From JBHIAG01 sp046758465 (GTDB lineage: Bacteria; Acidobacteriota; Terriglobia; Acidiferrales; 2-02-FULL-67-57), in NCBI GenBank assembly GCA_046758465.1, contig JBHIAG010000015.1, forward strand, positions 1 through 28,634: a stretch of DNA of 28,634 nt, in the 5' to 3' direction. Below, piece by piece: positions 12,021-19,278 of the stretch. The first letter of the stretch is position 1. Every line of letters starts with the position of its first letter. The translations under genes and the position numbers were made by a program. The notes under the pieces were generated by a model. The model was not told the origin of the DNA and did not search any database. It saw only the letters and a list, made by a program, of their open reading frames with translations.

Positions 12021-12659
12021 ATGCCGACCGTGGACGTCAAAAACTGGGAGAACAAGACCGTCGGCACGCTCGCGCTGCGCGACGACGTCTTTGCCGTCCC
12101 GGTCAAGCCGGCGCTGCTTTGGGAGGCGGTCAAACACTACCTGGCCTCCCGGCGCCGTGGCACCCACCAGACCAAAACCCGCGGCAGGGTTAAAGGCAGC
12201 GGGCGCAAGCCCTGGCGGCAGAAGGGCACTGGGCGCGCCCGCGTGGGCTCCATCCGCTCCCCGCTCTGGCGCCACGGCGGCATTGTCCACGGGCCGCATC
12301 CGCGTGACTACGGCTACCGCCTGCCCCGCAAGGTCTTGCTGGGCGCGTTGCGGGTGGCGCTGACGACGAAGTTCGGAGCCAGCAAGCTGCTCGTGCTGGA
12401 TCAACTCGCGCTGGAAACCCATAAGGCCAAAAGCTTGCGCCAGGCGCTCGACCGCCTGGGGGTCGACCGCTCGCTGCTCATCGTCGAGGCGGACTCGAAC
12501 CAGAACCTGCAACGCGCAAGCCGCAACCTGCCCGGCGTGAAACGCGTGGCGACCCACATCGTGCATCCCTATGACGTCCTGGCCCACGACCGCCTCCTCT
12601 TCAGCCAGGCGGCGCTGGAGAAGCTTCAGAGCGCCATCGCGCCTCGGGGGAAGCGATGA
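12021..12659 (+). CDS. rplD: 50S ribosomal protein L4
   Basis: L4 binds 23S rRNA domain I and its long loop lines the exit tunnel; in E. coli it also represses the S10 operon. The 212-residue protein has ASRRRGTHQTKTRGRVKGSGRKPWRQKGTGRARVGSIRSPLWRHGG, the tunnel-lining loop (about residues 43-88). The globular part continues with YRLPRKVLLGALRVAL, KLLVLDQLAL and RLGVDRSLLIVEAD. It starts 2 bp after rplC and its end overlaps the rplW start by 4 nt, indicating translational coupling. Confidence 0.97.
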   Translation: MPTVDVKNWENKTVGTLALRDDVFAVPVKPALLWEAVKHYLASRRRGTHQTKTRGRVKGSGRKPWRQKGTGRARVGSIRSPLWRHGGIVHGPHPRDYGYRLPRKVLLGALRVALTTKFGASKLLVLDQLALETHKAKSLRQALDRLGVDRSLLIVEADSNQNLQRASRNLPGVKRVATHIVHPYDVLAHDRLLFSQAALEKLQSAIAPRGKR

Positions 12660-12949
12660 AGGACTTGCACAATGTCATCCGCCGCCCTGTTGTTACCGAA
12701 AAGGGTGAGGCCATCAAAGAGCAGCAGCGCACCTTGGTCTTCGAAGTGGCCCCGGCGGCCTCGAAGACCGAAATCAAACAGGCGGTCGAAAAACTCTTCA
12801 AGGTGAAAGTGGCGCGCGTGCGCACGGCAAATTTTGCCGGCAAGTTTCGTCGGCGGGGCCGCTTCGGAGGCTACCGGCGGGATTGGAAGAAGGCCTACGT
12901 CCAGTTGGCTCCCGGCGAGAAAATGATCGAATACTTGGAGACAACCTGA
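12656..12949 (+). CDS. rplW: 50S ribosomal protein L23
   Basis: L23 sits at the tunnel exit and is the docking site for trigger factor and SRP. The 97-residue protein has VIRRPVVTEKGEAI, the FEVAPAASKTEIKQAVEKLFKVKVARVRTANFAGKFRRRGRFGGYRRDWKKAYVQL core and the conserved PGEKMIEYLE-type end. Its start codon overlaps the rplD stop, and rplB begins 1 bp after its stop. Confidence 0.97.
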   Translation: MKDLHNVIRRPVVTEKGEAIKEQQRTLVFEVAPAASKTEIKQAVEKLFKVKVARVRTANFAGKFRRRGRFGGYRRDWKKAYVQLAPGEKMIEYLETT

Positions 12950-12950
12950 T

Positions 12951-13775
12951 ATGGCGATCAAAACCTATCGTCCCACCACACCGGGCCGGCGCGGCTTCAC
13001 CTCACTCGACCGCAGCGAGCTCACGCGCCAGGAACCGGAAAAGAGCCTGCTCGAGCCCTTGCGCAAGCGCGGCGGCCGCAACAACCGCGGCGAGATTACC
13101 ATCTGGGGGCGCGGGGGCGGCCACAAGCGCCGCTACCGGCGGATTGACTTCCGGCGGGATAAGCCGAACGTGCCCGCCAAAGTGACGGCCATTGAATACG
13201 ACCCGAACCGCTCGGCTAACATTGCCTTGCTGCACTACGCCGACGGCGAGAAGCGCTACATCCTGCAGCCGATGGGACTCACCGTCGGTGACACGGTGGT
13301 CGCCGGCCCCGAAGCCGACATCCTGCCGGGCAACGCCCTGCCCCTCAGGAGGATTCCCGCAGGCACACTGATCCACAACTTGGAGTTGCGGCCGGGCAAG
13401 GGCGGACAACTGGTGCGCGCCGCTGGCGCGGCCGCGCAACTGCTGGCCAAGGAGGTCGAGTACGTGCAAGTCAAGCTGCCCTCGGGCGAGGTGCGCAAAA
13501 TCTATGGTGACTGTTTGGCTACGATTGGACAGGTCGGGAACCTCGACCATGGGAGCGTTGCCTACGGTAAGGCGGGTCGTACGCGCTGGTGGGGCCGCCG
13601 CCCCAGCGTGCGCGGCGTGGCCATGAACCCGATCGACCACCCGCACGGAGGCGGGGAGGGCAAAACCGGCGAAGGCCGCATGCCCCAGACTCCTTGGGGC
13701 AAGCCAACCCGCGGCCACCGCACGCGGCGCAATCCCCGCACCGACAAGTTCATCGTCGAGCGCAGGAGTTCGTAA
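12951..13775 (+). CDS. rplB: 50S ribosomal protein L2
   Basis: L2 is one of the most conserved ribosomal proteins and is needed for subunit association and peptidyl transferase activity. The 274-residue protein has MAIKTYRPTTPGRRG, GGRNNRGEITIWGRGGGHKRRYRRIDFRR, AIEYDPNRSANIALLHYADGEKRYI and VRGVAMNPIDHPHGGGEGKTGEGR near residues 222-245, which holds the conserved histidine linked to catalysis, then WGKPTRGHRTR. Length and motifs are standard. It is packed between rplW and rpsS. Confidence 0.98.
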   Translation: MAIKTYRPTTPGRRGFTSLDRSELTRQEPEKSLLEPLRKRGGRNNRGEITIWGRGGGHKRRYRRIDFRRDKPNVPAKVTAIEYDPNRSANIALLHYADGEKRYILQPMGLTVGDTVVAGPEADILPGNALPLRRIPAGTLIHNLELRPGKGGQLVRAAGAAAQLLAKEVEYVQVKLPSGEVRKIYGDCLATIGQVGNLDHGSVAYGKAGRTRWWGRRPSVRGVAMNPIDHPHGGGEGKTGEGRMPQTPWGKPTRGHRTRRNPRTDKFIVERRSS

Positions 13776-13777
13776 GC

Positions 13778-14140
13778 ATGGCGCGTTCGCTGAAAAAAGG
13801 CCCGTTCTACGATCAGCATCTGTTCACGAAGATCGAGGAGATGAACCGGCGGGGCGAGAAGAAGGTGCTGCGGACGTGGTCGCGCCGCTCGATGGTGATG
13901 CCGGAGATGGTGGGCCACACCATCGCCGTGCACAACGGGAAGAAGTTTATCCCGGTCTACGTCACCGAGAACATGGTCGGGCACAAGCTGGGCGAGTTCG
14001 CGCCCACGCGCATCTTCCGCGCGCACGGAGTGCGCGGCGCCGCGGAAAAAGCCGCCACGGCTGCGCCGGTGCCCGCAGCCGCGGCTCCAGCCGCCGCACC
14101 GGCCGCCGCCGCGCCCGGCGCGCCGCCGGCAAAGAGCTAG
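13778..14140 (+). CDS. rpsS: 30S ribosomal protein S19 with Ala/Pro tail
   Basis: S19 lies in the 30S head with S13. The core (about residues 1-88) shows MARSLKKGPFYDQHLFTKI, TWSRRSMVMPEMVGHTIAVHNGKKFIPVYVTENMVGHKLGEFAPTR and FRAHG. About 30 further residues consist almost wholly of Ala, Pro and a few Lys, giving 120 residues against the usual 90-95. The frame is open far upstream inside rplB, but ATG 13778, two bases after the rplB stop, begins the conserved MARSLKKGP. Confidence 0.97.
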   Translation: MARSLKKGPFYDQHLFTKIEEMNRRGEKKVLRTWSRRSMVMPEMVGHTIAVHNGKKFIPVYVTENMVGHKLGEFAPTRIFRAHGVRGAAEKAATAAPVPAAAAPAAAPAAAAPGAPPAKS

Positions 14141-14158
14141 CCGGCAGAGAGGTAGAGC

Positions 14159-14620
14159 GTGGCAGAAAAGAAGAAACCCGAAGACGCAGCGACGAAGAAG
14201 CCGCGACGCCTGCGGCTGCTCCGGCGGAAAAAGCCGGAAGCAGCGGCCGCTGCCGCCCCGGCTGTGGAAGCACGCGCTGTGGCCTACTACGTGCGCTTGT
14301 CGCCGCAAAAGGCGCGGCTCGTGATTGACCTCATTCGCGGCCGGCACGCGGGCGAGGCGCTCGAAATCCTCCGCTTCACCAAGAAGCGCGCGGCCAAGGA
14401 CATTGAGAAAGTTGTGCGATCAGCAATCGCCAATGCGGAGAACAAGGCCGAGACGCTGGATGTGGACCGCTTGTACATCAAGGAGGCCTACGTGAACGAA
14501 GGGTCCCGCTGGAAGCGGCTCCGGGCGGCTCCCTTTGGTCGGGCCTACCGCTACCAGCGGCGCACCAGCCACATCGTCGTGCGCGTGGCGGAGCGGCGCC
14601 CGCCGGCTGTCACGGCCTGA
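14159..14620 (+). CDS. rplV: 50S ribosomal protein L22 with Lys/Ala N-terminal extension
   Basis: L22 lines the exit tunnel and with L4 forms its narrowest point. The core begins near residue 37 with EARAVAYYVRLSPQKARLVIDLIRG. It continues through LRFTKKRAAKDIEKVVRSAIANAENK, LYIKEAYVNEGSRWKRLRAAPFGRAYRYQRRTSHI and IVVRVAE. About 36 residues rich in Lys, Arg and Ala precede the core, making 153 residues against about 110-115. A GTG start at 14159 is supported by AGAGAGG 6 nt upstream. No shorter start with a good site is evident before the core. Confidence 0.95.
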   Translation: MAEKKKPEDAATKKPRRLRLLRRKKPEAAAAAAPAVEARAVAYYVRLSPQKARLVIDLIRGRHAGEALEILRFTKKRAAKDIEKVVRSAIANAENKAETLDVDRLYIKEAYVNEGSRWKRLRAAPFGRAYRYQRRTSHIVVRVAERRPPAVTA

Positions 14621-14644
14621 GGCCCGCAGGGCAAGGAGGAGATC

Positions 14645-15319
14645 GTGGGACAGAAAACACATCCCTATGGCTTTCGGCTGGGCTTCAACAAGACCTGGCG
14701 CTCGCGCTGGTTTGCCGGGAAGGAGTACGCCGACCTGCTGCATGAAGATTTGGAGCTGCGCGAAACCCTGAAGGACAGGCTGCGCGGCGCTGGTATCAGC
14801 GCGATCGAGATTGAGCGTGCAGCCAACAAGTTGGTCATCCGTATCAATACGGCGCGTCCCGGCATCGTCATCGGCCGCAAAGGGGCCGAGATTGACAGGC
14901 TGCGCGCCCAAGTCCAGAAGCGCACCGGGCGGGAAGTTCACATTGACATCACCGAGGTGCACCGCCCAGAGCTCGACGCGCAACTGCTGTCGGAAGCCAT
15001 CGCCGTGCAACTGGAGAAACGCGTGGCCTTCCGCCGCGCCATGCGCAAGGCGGTGGACTCGGCACTGCGCTTTGGTTGCAAAGGGATCAAGGTGCGCTGT
15101 GCGGGCCGCTTGAACGGGGCCGAGATCGCCCGCAAGGAGTGGTACCTGCAAGGCCGTCTGCCCTTGCAAACGCTGCGGGCCGACATTGAATTCGGGCTTG
15201 CCGAGGCCCACACCACCTACGGCGTCATCGGCGTGAAGTGCTGGATCTACCGAGGCGAGGCGCCCAAGATGAAGGTGCAGCGTAAGGAGGAGACCGGGCC
15301 GGCGTTGGCTTCGACCTAG
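14645..15319 (+). CDS. rpsC: 30S ribosomal protein S3
   Basis: S3 is at the mRNA entry site and has helicase-associated function. The 224-residue protein opens GQKTHPYGFRLGFNKTWRSRWFAGKEYADLLHED. It has a KH RNA-binding domain with the GIVIGRKGAEID loop near residues 78-88, and the C-terminal domain motifs RRAMRKAV, GIKVRCAGRLNGAEIARKEW, GRLPLQTLRADIEFG and YGVIGVKCWIYRGE. It uses GTG as start, with GGAGGAG just upstream. Confidence 0.98.
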   Translation: MGQKTHPYGFRLGFNKTWRSRWFAGKEYADLLHEDLELRETLKDRLRGAGISAIEIERAANKLVIRINTARPGIVIGRKGAEIDRLRAQVQKRTGREVHIDITEVHRPELDAQLLSEAIAVQLEKRVAFRRAMRKAVDSALRFGCKGIKVRCAGRLNGAEIARKEWYLQGRLPLQTLRADIEFGLAEAHTTYGVIGVKCWIYRGEAPKMKVQRKEETGPALAST

Positions 15320-15328
15320 GGATTTGCC

Positions 15329-15748
15329 ATGTTGATGCCGAAGAAAGTCAAGTACCGCAGAGCCCACCGCGGCCGGATGACCGGGAAGGCCTGGCGGGGC
15401 TCGCAGCTCTCCTTTGGCAGCTACGGGCTGAAGGCGCTCGACCCGGGCTGGGTGACGAACCGCCAGATTGAAGCTGCCCGCATCGCCGTCATGCGCTTTA
15501 TGAAGCGTGGCGGGAAGGTATGGATTCGCATCTTCCCCGATAAGCCCTACACGAAGAAGCCGGCCGAGACCCGCATGGGCAAGGGCAAGGGCCCGGTGGA
15601 GGGTTGGGTAGCGGTGGTGCGACCGGGGCGCATCCTGTTCGAAATCGAAGGGCTCGGTCTGGCTTCGGCCCAGGAGGCGCTGCGGCTGGCGGCGCAGAAG
15701 TTGCCCGTGCGCGCGAAGTTTGTGAGGCGCCTGACCCCAGGGGCCTGA
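15329..15748 (+). CDS. rplP: 50S ribosomal protein L16
   Basis: L16 organises the A-site and the aminoacyl-tRNA elbow. The 139-residue protein starts MLMPKKVKYRRAHRGRMTGKAWRG and contains FGSYGLKALDPGWVTNRQIEAARIAV, GKVWIRIFPDKPYTKKPAETRMGKGKG and VEGWVAVVRPGRILFEI. The arginine in the MGKGKG segment corresponds to a hydroxylation site in E. coli (Arg81). Spacing to rpsC is 9 bp and to rpmC 9 bp. Confidence 0.98.
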   Translation: MLMPKKVKYRRAHRGRMTGKAWRGSQLSFGSYGLKALDPGWVTNRQIEAARIAVMRFMKRGGKVWIRIFPDKPYTKKPAETRMGKGKGPVEGWVAVVRPGRILFEIEGLGLASAQEALRLAAQKLPVRAKFVRRLTPGA

Positions 15749-15757
15749 GGCGCAACG

Positions 15758-15967
15758 ATGACCGCGGAAGAGTTGCGACAATTGAGCGAGAATGAACTAC
15801 AGGTGAAAGAGCGCGAGCTGCGCGAGCAGTTGTTTCGCTTGCGGCTTCAGCTCGCCTCCGGGCAAATGGAGAGCATCCGAAAAATCCGCGAGCTGCGCAA
15901 AGACATTGCGCGCTTGCTGACCGTGCGGCGCGCACAGCAACTGGGAGGAGCGAATGCCCGACGCTGA
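15758..15967 (+). CDS. rpmC: 50S ribosomal protein L29
   Basis: L29 is a small two-helix protein next to L23 at the tunnel exit. The 69-residue product has AEELRQLSENELQVKERELREQLFRLRLQLASGQMESIRKIRELRKDIARLLTVRR, the family fold. The C-terminal end overlaps the rpsQ start by 14 nt. Position between rplP and rpsQ is canonical. Confidence 0.95.
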   Translation: MTAEELRQLSENELQVKERELREQLFRLRLQLASGQMESIRKIRELRKDIARLLTVRRAQQLGGANARR

Positions 15968-16265
15968 CCTGGCGACGCCCTCGATGTCTCCCGGCGTGCG
16001 CCCAGCCCGACGACCGGGGCGCCGGCAGCGGCGCGTTGGGCGCGTGGTGAGTGCAAAAATGGACAAGACCATCGTGGTCGAGGTGACCCGCCACGTGCAA
16101 CATCCGCTCTACAAGCGGATCGTCCGGCGGAGAAAAAAGTTCTACGCCCACGACGCAAGCAACGAGTGTCGCGCAGGCGACGTCGTGCGCATCGAAGAGA
16201 CGCGTCCGCTGTCGCGGTTGAAGCGCTGGCGTCTCGTAGAGGTTCTGGAACGTCCGGCAGTGTAG
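15954..16265 (+). CDS. rpsQ: 30S ribosomal protein S17
   Basis: S17 is a primary 16S rRNA binder of the OB-fold type. The core begins near residue 27 with RVGRVVSAKMDKTIVVEVTRHVQHPLYKRIVRRRKKFYAHD and continues with CRAGDVVRIEETRPLSRLKRWRLVEVLE. The 103-residue length exceeds the usual 80-90 because of about 25 basic, Pro-rich N-terminal residues. ATG 15954 is selected because GGGAGGAG ends 3 nt before it; an alternative in-frame ATG at 15984 would remove 10 residues but lacks a site. It overlaps rpmC. Confidence 0.96.
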   Translation: MPDADLATPSMSPGVRPARRPGRRQRRVGRVVSAKMDKTIVVEVTRHVQHPLYKRIVRRRKKFYAHDASNECRAGDVVRIEETRPLSRLKRWRLVEVLERPAV

Positions 16266-16281
16266 CGGGGAAAGAATAGCC

Positions 16282-16650
16282 ATGATCCAAATGCGCACCA
16301 TCCTGACCGTGGCTGACAACTCCGGCCCTAGGCGCCTGGCAGCCATCCTGCCGGTGGGCGGGCATGTGAAGCTGAAGGCGGGGCTGGGCGACATCATCAC
16401 GGCCTCGGTCAAAGAGGCCGCCTCCGACAGCCAGATCAAGAAGGGCAAGGTGGTGCGCGCGGTGGTGGTGCGGATGCGCAAGGAGCACCGGCGGAAGGAC
16501 GGAACCTATATTCGCTTTGATGACAACGCCGTCGTGCTGATCAATGAAATGGGGGACCCGGTGGGCACGCGCGTGTTTGGACCGGTGGCGCGGGAACTGC
16601 GGGAGCGCAAGTTTCTTAAAATCATCTCACTCGCTCCGGAGGTGTGGTAG
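16282..16650 (+). CDS. rplN: 50S ribosomal protein L14
   Basis: L14 forms part of an intersubunit bridge and contacts the ribosome-silencing factor RsfS. The 122-residue protein opens MIQMRTILTVADNSGPRRLAAI, with GDIITASVKEA, KGKVVRAVVVRMRKEHRRKDGTYIRFDDNAVVLIN, GTRVFGPVARELRE and FLKIISLAPEVW. This is full length. ATG 16282 is the family-standard start; the upstream AAAGAA is not a strong site. Confidence 0.98.
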   Translation: MIQMRTILTVADNSGPRRLAAILPVGGHVKLKAGLGDIITASVKEAASDSQIKKGKVVRAVVVRMRKEHRRKDGTYIRFDDNAVVLINEMGDPVGTRVFGPVARELRERKFLKIISLAPEVW

Positions 16651-16652
16651 CG

Positions 16653-16985
16653 ATGGCGTGGCGGGTGAGTCTGCGCAAGGGCGACCAGGTGAAGGTGGTC
16701 GCCGGGCGCGACAAAGGGAAAAGCGGCAAGGTGCTCTCGGTTAACCAAGAGACGAGCATGTGCACCGTCGAGCGGGTGAATCTGGTGAAGCGGCACACGC
16801 GACCCAACCCGGCCAAAAACATCAAGGGCGGAATTGTGGAGCGCGAGGGATCCGTGCACATTTCCAACCTCCAGATCCTCTGCCCAAGTTGCCGACGGCC
16901 GACACGGGTCGCGCACCAGTTCTTGGCCGATGGGTCGAAGGTCCGCACCTGCCGGCGCTGCGGAACGACCCTGGAACACGCCTAG
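16653..16985 (+). CDS. rplX: 50S ribosomal protein L24
   Basis: L24 starts assembly of the large subunit. The 110-residue protein has a KOW-type N-terminus (LRKGDQVKVVAGRDKGKSGKVLSV) and HISNLQILCP. A C-terminal four-cysteine ribbon consists of C77, C80, C100 and C103, with TRVAHQFLADGSKVR between the pairs, as in zinc-type L24. The frame is open to a GTG at 16644, but GGAGGTG at 16638-16644 lies 8 nt before ATG 16653, which gives a start typical of the family. Confidence 0.96.
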   Translation: MAWRVSLRKGDQVKVVAGRDKGKSGKVLSVNQETSMCTVERVNLVKRHTRPNPAKNIKGGIVEREGSVHISNLQILCPSCRRPTRVAHQFLADGSKVRTCRRCGTTLEHA

Positions 16986-16995
16986 GGGGTGAGTG

Positions 16996-17541
16996 ATGGG
17001 AATGAGCCGGCTGCGCGAACGGTACGTGAGTGAAGTGGTGCCCAGCCTGATGCAGGAGTTTGGCTACGCCAACCGCTACGCCGTGCCGCGGCTGGAGAAG
17101 ATTGTCGTCAACATGGGTCTCGGGGAGGCGTTGCAGAACATCAAGCTGCTCGATTCCGCCACCACTGAGTTGGCGCGGATCACAGGGCAAAAGCCCATCA
17201 TCACGCGCGCGCGCAAGTCGATTGCGAACTTCAAGCTGCGCAAGAACATGCCCATCGGGGCGGCGGTGACGCTGCGGGGCGACCGGATGTACGAGTTTTT
17301 GGACCGCCTGGTGAACATCACGCTGCCGCGCGTGCGGGACTTCAAGGGGCTCTCCAGCAAGTCGTTTGATGGCCGTGGCAACTACACGCTGGGGCTGCGC
17401 GACCAACTGGTCTTCCCCGAAGTGGATTACAACAAGGTGGACAAGATCAAAGGGATGAACATTACCCTGGTCACCACCGCCAACACCGATGAAGAGGCGC
17501 GGGTGCTGCTCCGCCAACTGGGCGTGCCCCTGCGTGACTGA
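16996..17541 (+). CDS. rplE: 50S ribosomal protein L5
   Basis: L5 binds 5S rRNA and contacts S13 and P-site tRNA. The 181-residue protein has SRLRERYVSEVVPSLMQEFGYANRYAVPRLEKIVVNMGLGEA, ITGQKPIITRARKSIANFKLRKNMPIGAAVTLRG, DRLVNITLPRVRDFKGLSSKSFDGRGNYTLGLRDQLVFPEV and GMNITLVTTANTDEEARVLL. An AGGGGG lies 6 nt before ATG 16996. GTG 16993 and ATG 17002 are other in-frame choices. Confidence 0.97.
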   Translation: MGMSRLRERYVSEVVPSLMQEFGYANRYAVPRLEKIVVNMGLGEALQNIKLLDSATTELARITGQKPIITRARKSIANFKLRKNMPIGAAVTLRGDRMYEFLDRLVNITLPRVRDFKGLSSKSFDGRGNYTLGLRDQLVFPEVDYNKVDKIKGMNITLVTTANTDEEARVLLRQLGVPLRD

Positions 17542-17550
17542 GGAGGAAGC

Positions 17551-17736
17551 ATGGCGACGACGGCCCGAATGGCCAAGATGCGCCGCAAGCTGAAGTACAA
17601 GATTCGCGAGCGGAATCGCTGCCGCCGCTGCGGCCGGTCGCGCGGCTACTTGCGCAAGTTCCAGCTCTGCCGCATCTGCTTTCGCCAGTTGGCACTGCGC
17701 GGAGAGATTCCCGGCGTGGTCAAGGCAAGCTGGTAG
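17551..17736 (+). CDS. rpsN: 30S ribosomal protein S14, zinc-binding type Z
   Basis: S14 is a head protein. The 61-residue product carries a four-cysteine zinc ribbon (C24, C27, C40, C43) and ends in GEIPGVVKASW, the mark of the short type-Z S14. The long zinc-free form is about 100 residues and lacks these cysteines. It lies between rplE and rpsH, 13 bp before the latter. Confidence 0.97.
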   Translation: MATTARMAKMRRKLKYKIRERNRCRRCGRSRGYLRKFQLCRICFRQLALRGEIPGVVKASW

Positions 17737-17749
17737 GCGAGGAGAAACC

Positions 17750-18151
17750 ATGGGTGCACCCACGGACCCAATCGCTGACATGCTGACCTGCCTGCGCAAC
17801 GCCCTGCGGGCGCGCCACCCCAAGGTGGACGTCCCGGCCTCGACGATCAAGGGCGAGATTGCGCGGGTGCTTAAGGAGGAAGGCTTCATTACCGCCTACA
17901 AGGTCATGGAGGAGAACAGGCGCAAGGTGCTGCGGTTCTATTTGAAGTACACGCCCGACAAGCAGAGTGTGATCACGGGCTTGCGCCGCGTTTCCACTCC
18001 CGGGCGGCGTATCTACCTCGGCAAGGGTGAGCTGCGGCCCGTGTATGGCGGCCTTGGAATCAGCATCCTGACCACATCGGAAGGGATTATGACCGGCCGG
18101 GGAGCACGCCGGGCCCGTGTGGGCGGGGAAGTGCTGTGCGAGGTTTGGTAA
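17750..18151 (+). CDS. rpsH: 30S ribosomal protein S8
   Basis: S8 binds the central domain of 16S rRNA and in E. coli represses spc mRNA translation. The 133-residue protein opens with DPIADMLTCLRNALRARHPKVDVPAS and has EIARVLKEEGFI, the ITGLRRVSTPGRRIYLGKGELRPVYGGLGISILTTSEGIMT region and the C-terminal ARRARVGGEVLCEVW. The length is standard. The downstream spacer to rplF is 13 bp. Confidence 0.97.
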   Translation: MGAPTDPIADMLTCLRNALRARHPKVDVPASTIKGEIARVLKEEGFITAYKVMEENRRKVLRFYLKYTPDKQSVITGLRRVSTPGRRIYLGKGELRPVYGGLGISILTTSEGIMTGRGARRARVGGEVLCEVW

Positions 18152-18164
18152 GGGAGAGCGTGCG

Positions 18165-18752
18165 ATGCCACGAATTGGCCGACGAGCGATAGAGATTCCG
18201 AAGGGTGTAAGCGTGAAGATTTCCGACGCCGCAATCGAAGTGCAGGGACCGAAGGGAAAGTTGAGGACGCCCATTCCCTCAGGTGTGCGGTGTGAGCAGC
18301 AGGATGGCCGCCTGCTGGTGCGCCCTCGGCAGGCCACCGGCACCCGGAGCGACTCGCGACTCGCGGCCTCCTTGAGCGGCGAAGAGCGGGCACGCTGGGG
18401 CCTCGCGCGAGCCCTGGTGGCAAACGCGATCCAAGGCGTCACCGCAGGCTTCACCAAGCAACTCCACATCGTCGGCGTGGGCTACCGCGCGGAGGTCAAG
18501 GGCAAGGTCGTGGTCTTCAGTTTGGGCTATTCACGCCCGGTGGAGTTTCCGATTCCGGAAGGCATCCAGATCAGCGTGGAAAGGCAGACCCGCGTGGTGG
18601 TGAACGGTATTGACAAGCAGAAGGTCGGCCAAGTGGCGGCTCAGATTCGAGCCCTGCGGCCGCCCGACCCGTACAAACAGAAGGGAATTCGTTACGTGGG
18701 CGAGGTGTTGCGGAAGAAGGCGGGCAAGGCGGCCGCAGGGATGGCGAAGTAG
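18165..18752 (+). CDS. rplF: 50S ribosomal protein L6
   Basis: L6 binds near the GTPase-associated centre and sarcin-ricin loop. The 195-residue protein has RIGRRAIEIPKGVSVKI, VQGPKGKLRTPIPSGV and GLARALVANAIQGVTAGFTKQLHIVGVGYRAEVKGKVVVFSLGYSRPVEFPIPEGI. Near residue 144 it has NGIDKQKVGQVAAQIRALRPPDPYKQKGIRYVGE. About 14 extra residues (around 58-73, TGTRSDSRLAASLSG) separate the first domain from GLARALV relative to common L6 proteins. ATG 18165 begins the family start after AGGGAGAG. Confidence 0.97.
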   Translation: MPRIGRRAIEIPKGVSVKISDAAIEVQGPKGKLRTPIPSGVRCEQQDGRLLVRPRQATGTRSDSRLAASLSGEERARWGLARALVANAIQGVTAGFTKQLHIVGVGYRAEVKGKVVVFSLGYSRPVEFPIPEGIQISVERQTRVVVNGIDKQKVGQVAAQIRALRPPDPYKQKGIRYVGEVLRKKAGKAAAGMAK

Positions 18753-18757
18753 CAAAG

Positions 18758-19156
18758 ATGCTGAGAACGACTCGGAAGCCGGTGACGAGAATCTCGCGGG
18801 CCGAACACCGCCAGCGGATTCATCGGCGTGTACGCGCGCAGGTGCGGGGCACGCCCGAGCGTCCCCGGTTGAGTGTTTTCCGCTCGCACAAACACATTTA
18901 CGCGCAGGTGATTGATGACGTGCGTGGCGTGACGCTGGCGGCCGCCAGCTCGCGCGACAAAGATGTGCGCGCGCGGCCCGAACTGTCGGGACGCGCAGGC
19001 AACCTGGCGGCGGCGAAAGTCGTTGGCCAGCGGCTGGGCGAGCGGGCGCAGCAGGCGGGCATCCGCCGGGTGGTGTTTGACCGAGGCGGATACAAGTACC
19101 ACGGGCGGGTGAAAGCGCTGGCCGAGGCTGCCCGCGCTGCCGGCTTGCAATTCTAG
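18758..19156 (+). CDS. rplR: 50S ribosomal protein L18
   Basis: L18 delivers 5S rRNA with L5. The 132-residue protein has RRVRAQVRGTPERPRLSVFRSHKHIYAQVIDDVRGVTLAAASSRDKDVR, LAAAKVVGQRLGERAQQAGIRRVVFDRGGYKYHGRVKALAEAARAAGL and ends QF. Its stop codon TAG (19154-19156) is inside the left CTAG flank of the element at 19157-19255. Confidence 0.97.
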   Translation: MLRTTRKPVTRISRAEHRQRIHRRVRAQVRGTPERPRLSVFRSHKHIYAQVIDDVRGVTLAAASSRDKDVRARPELSGRAGNLAAAKVVGQRLGERAQQAGIRRVVFDRGGYKYHGRVKALAEAARAAGLQF

Positions 19157-19255
19157 TGCCGTTCCAACTTTGTGGCACTAGGGCTACGAACCGGTGCTGG
19201 GAAGGCGCTTGCGGGTGAATTCGACTAAGGCGAGCCACAACAGGTTGGAACGGCA
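19157..19255. mobile_element. 99-bp MITE-like element between rplR and rpsE
   Basis: The ends are an exact inverted repeat when the flanks are included: CTAGTGCCGTTCCAAC (19153-19168) against GTTGGAACGGCACTAG (19244-19259). Pairing continues for about 8 more bases with a small gap (TTTGTGGC against GCCACAACAG). The outermost CTAG at 19153-19156 and 19256-19259 may be a 4-bp target duplication, fitting the YTAR pattern known for IS701-family elements. It has no coding capacity, which fits a non-autonomous derivative. Removing one CTAG and the element restores a normal 19-bp rplR-rpsE spacer with the AGGAG site. Confidence 0.8.
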
Positions 19256-19278
19256 CTAGGAGAGGACACAGGAGCCAA

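Noticed and set aside
19157..19255. Small ORF or RNA gene between rplR and rpsE
   Set aside because: There is no start codon with coding sequence of family likeness, and the perfect terminal inverted repeats explain the segment better.
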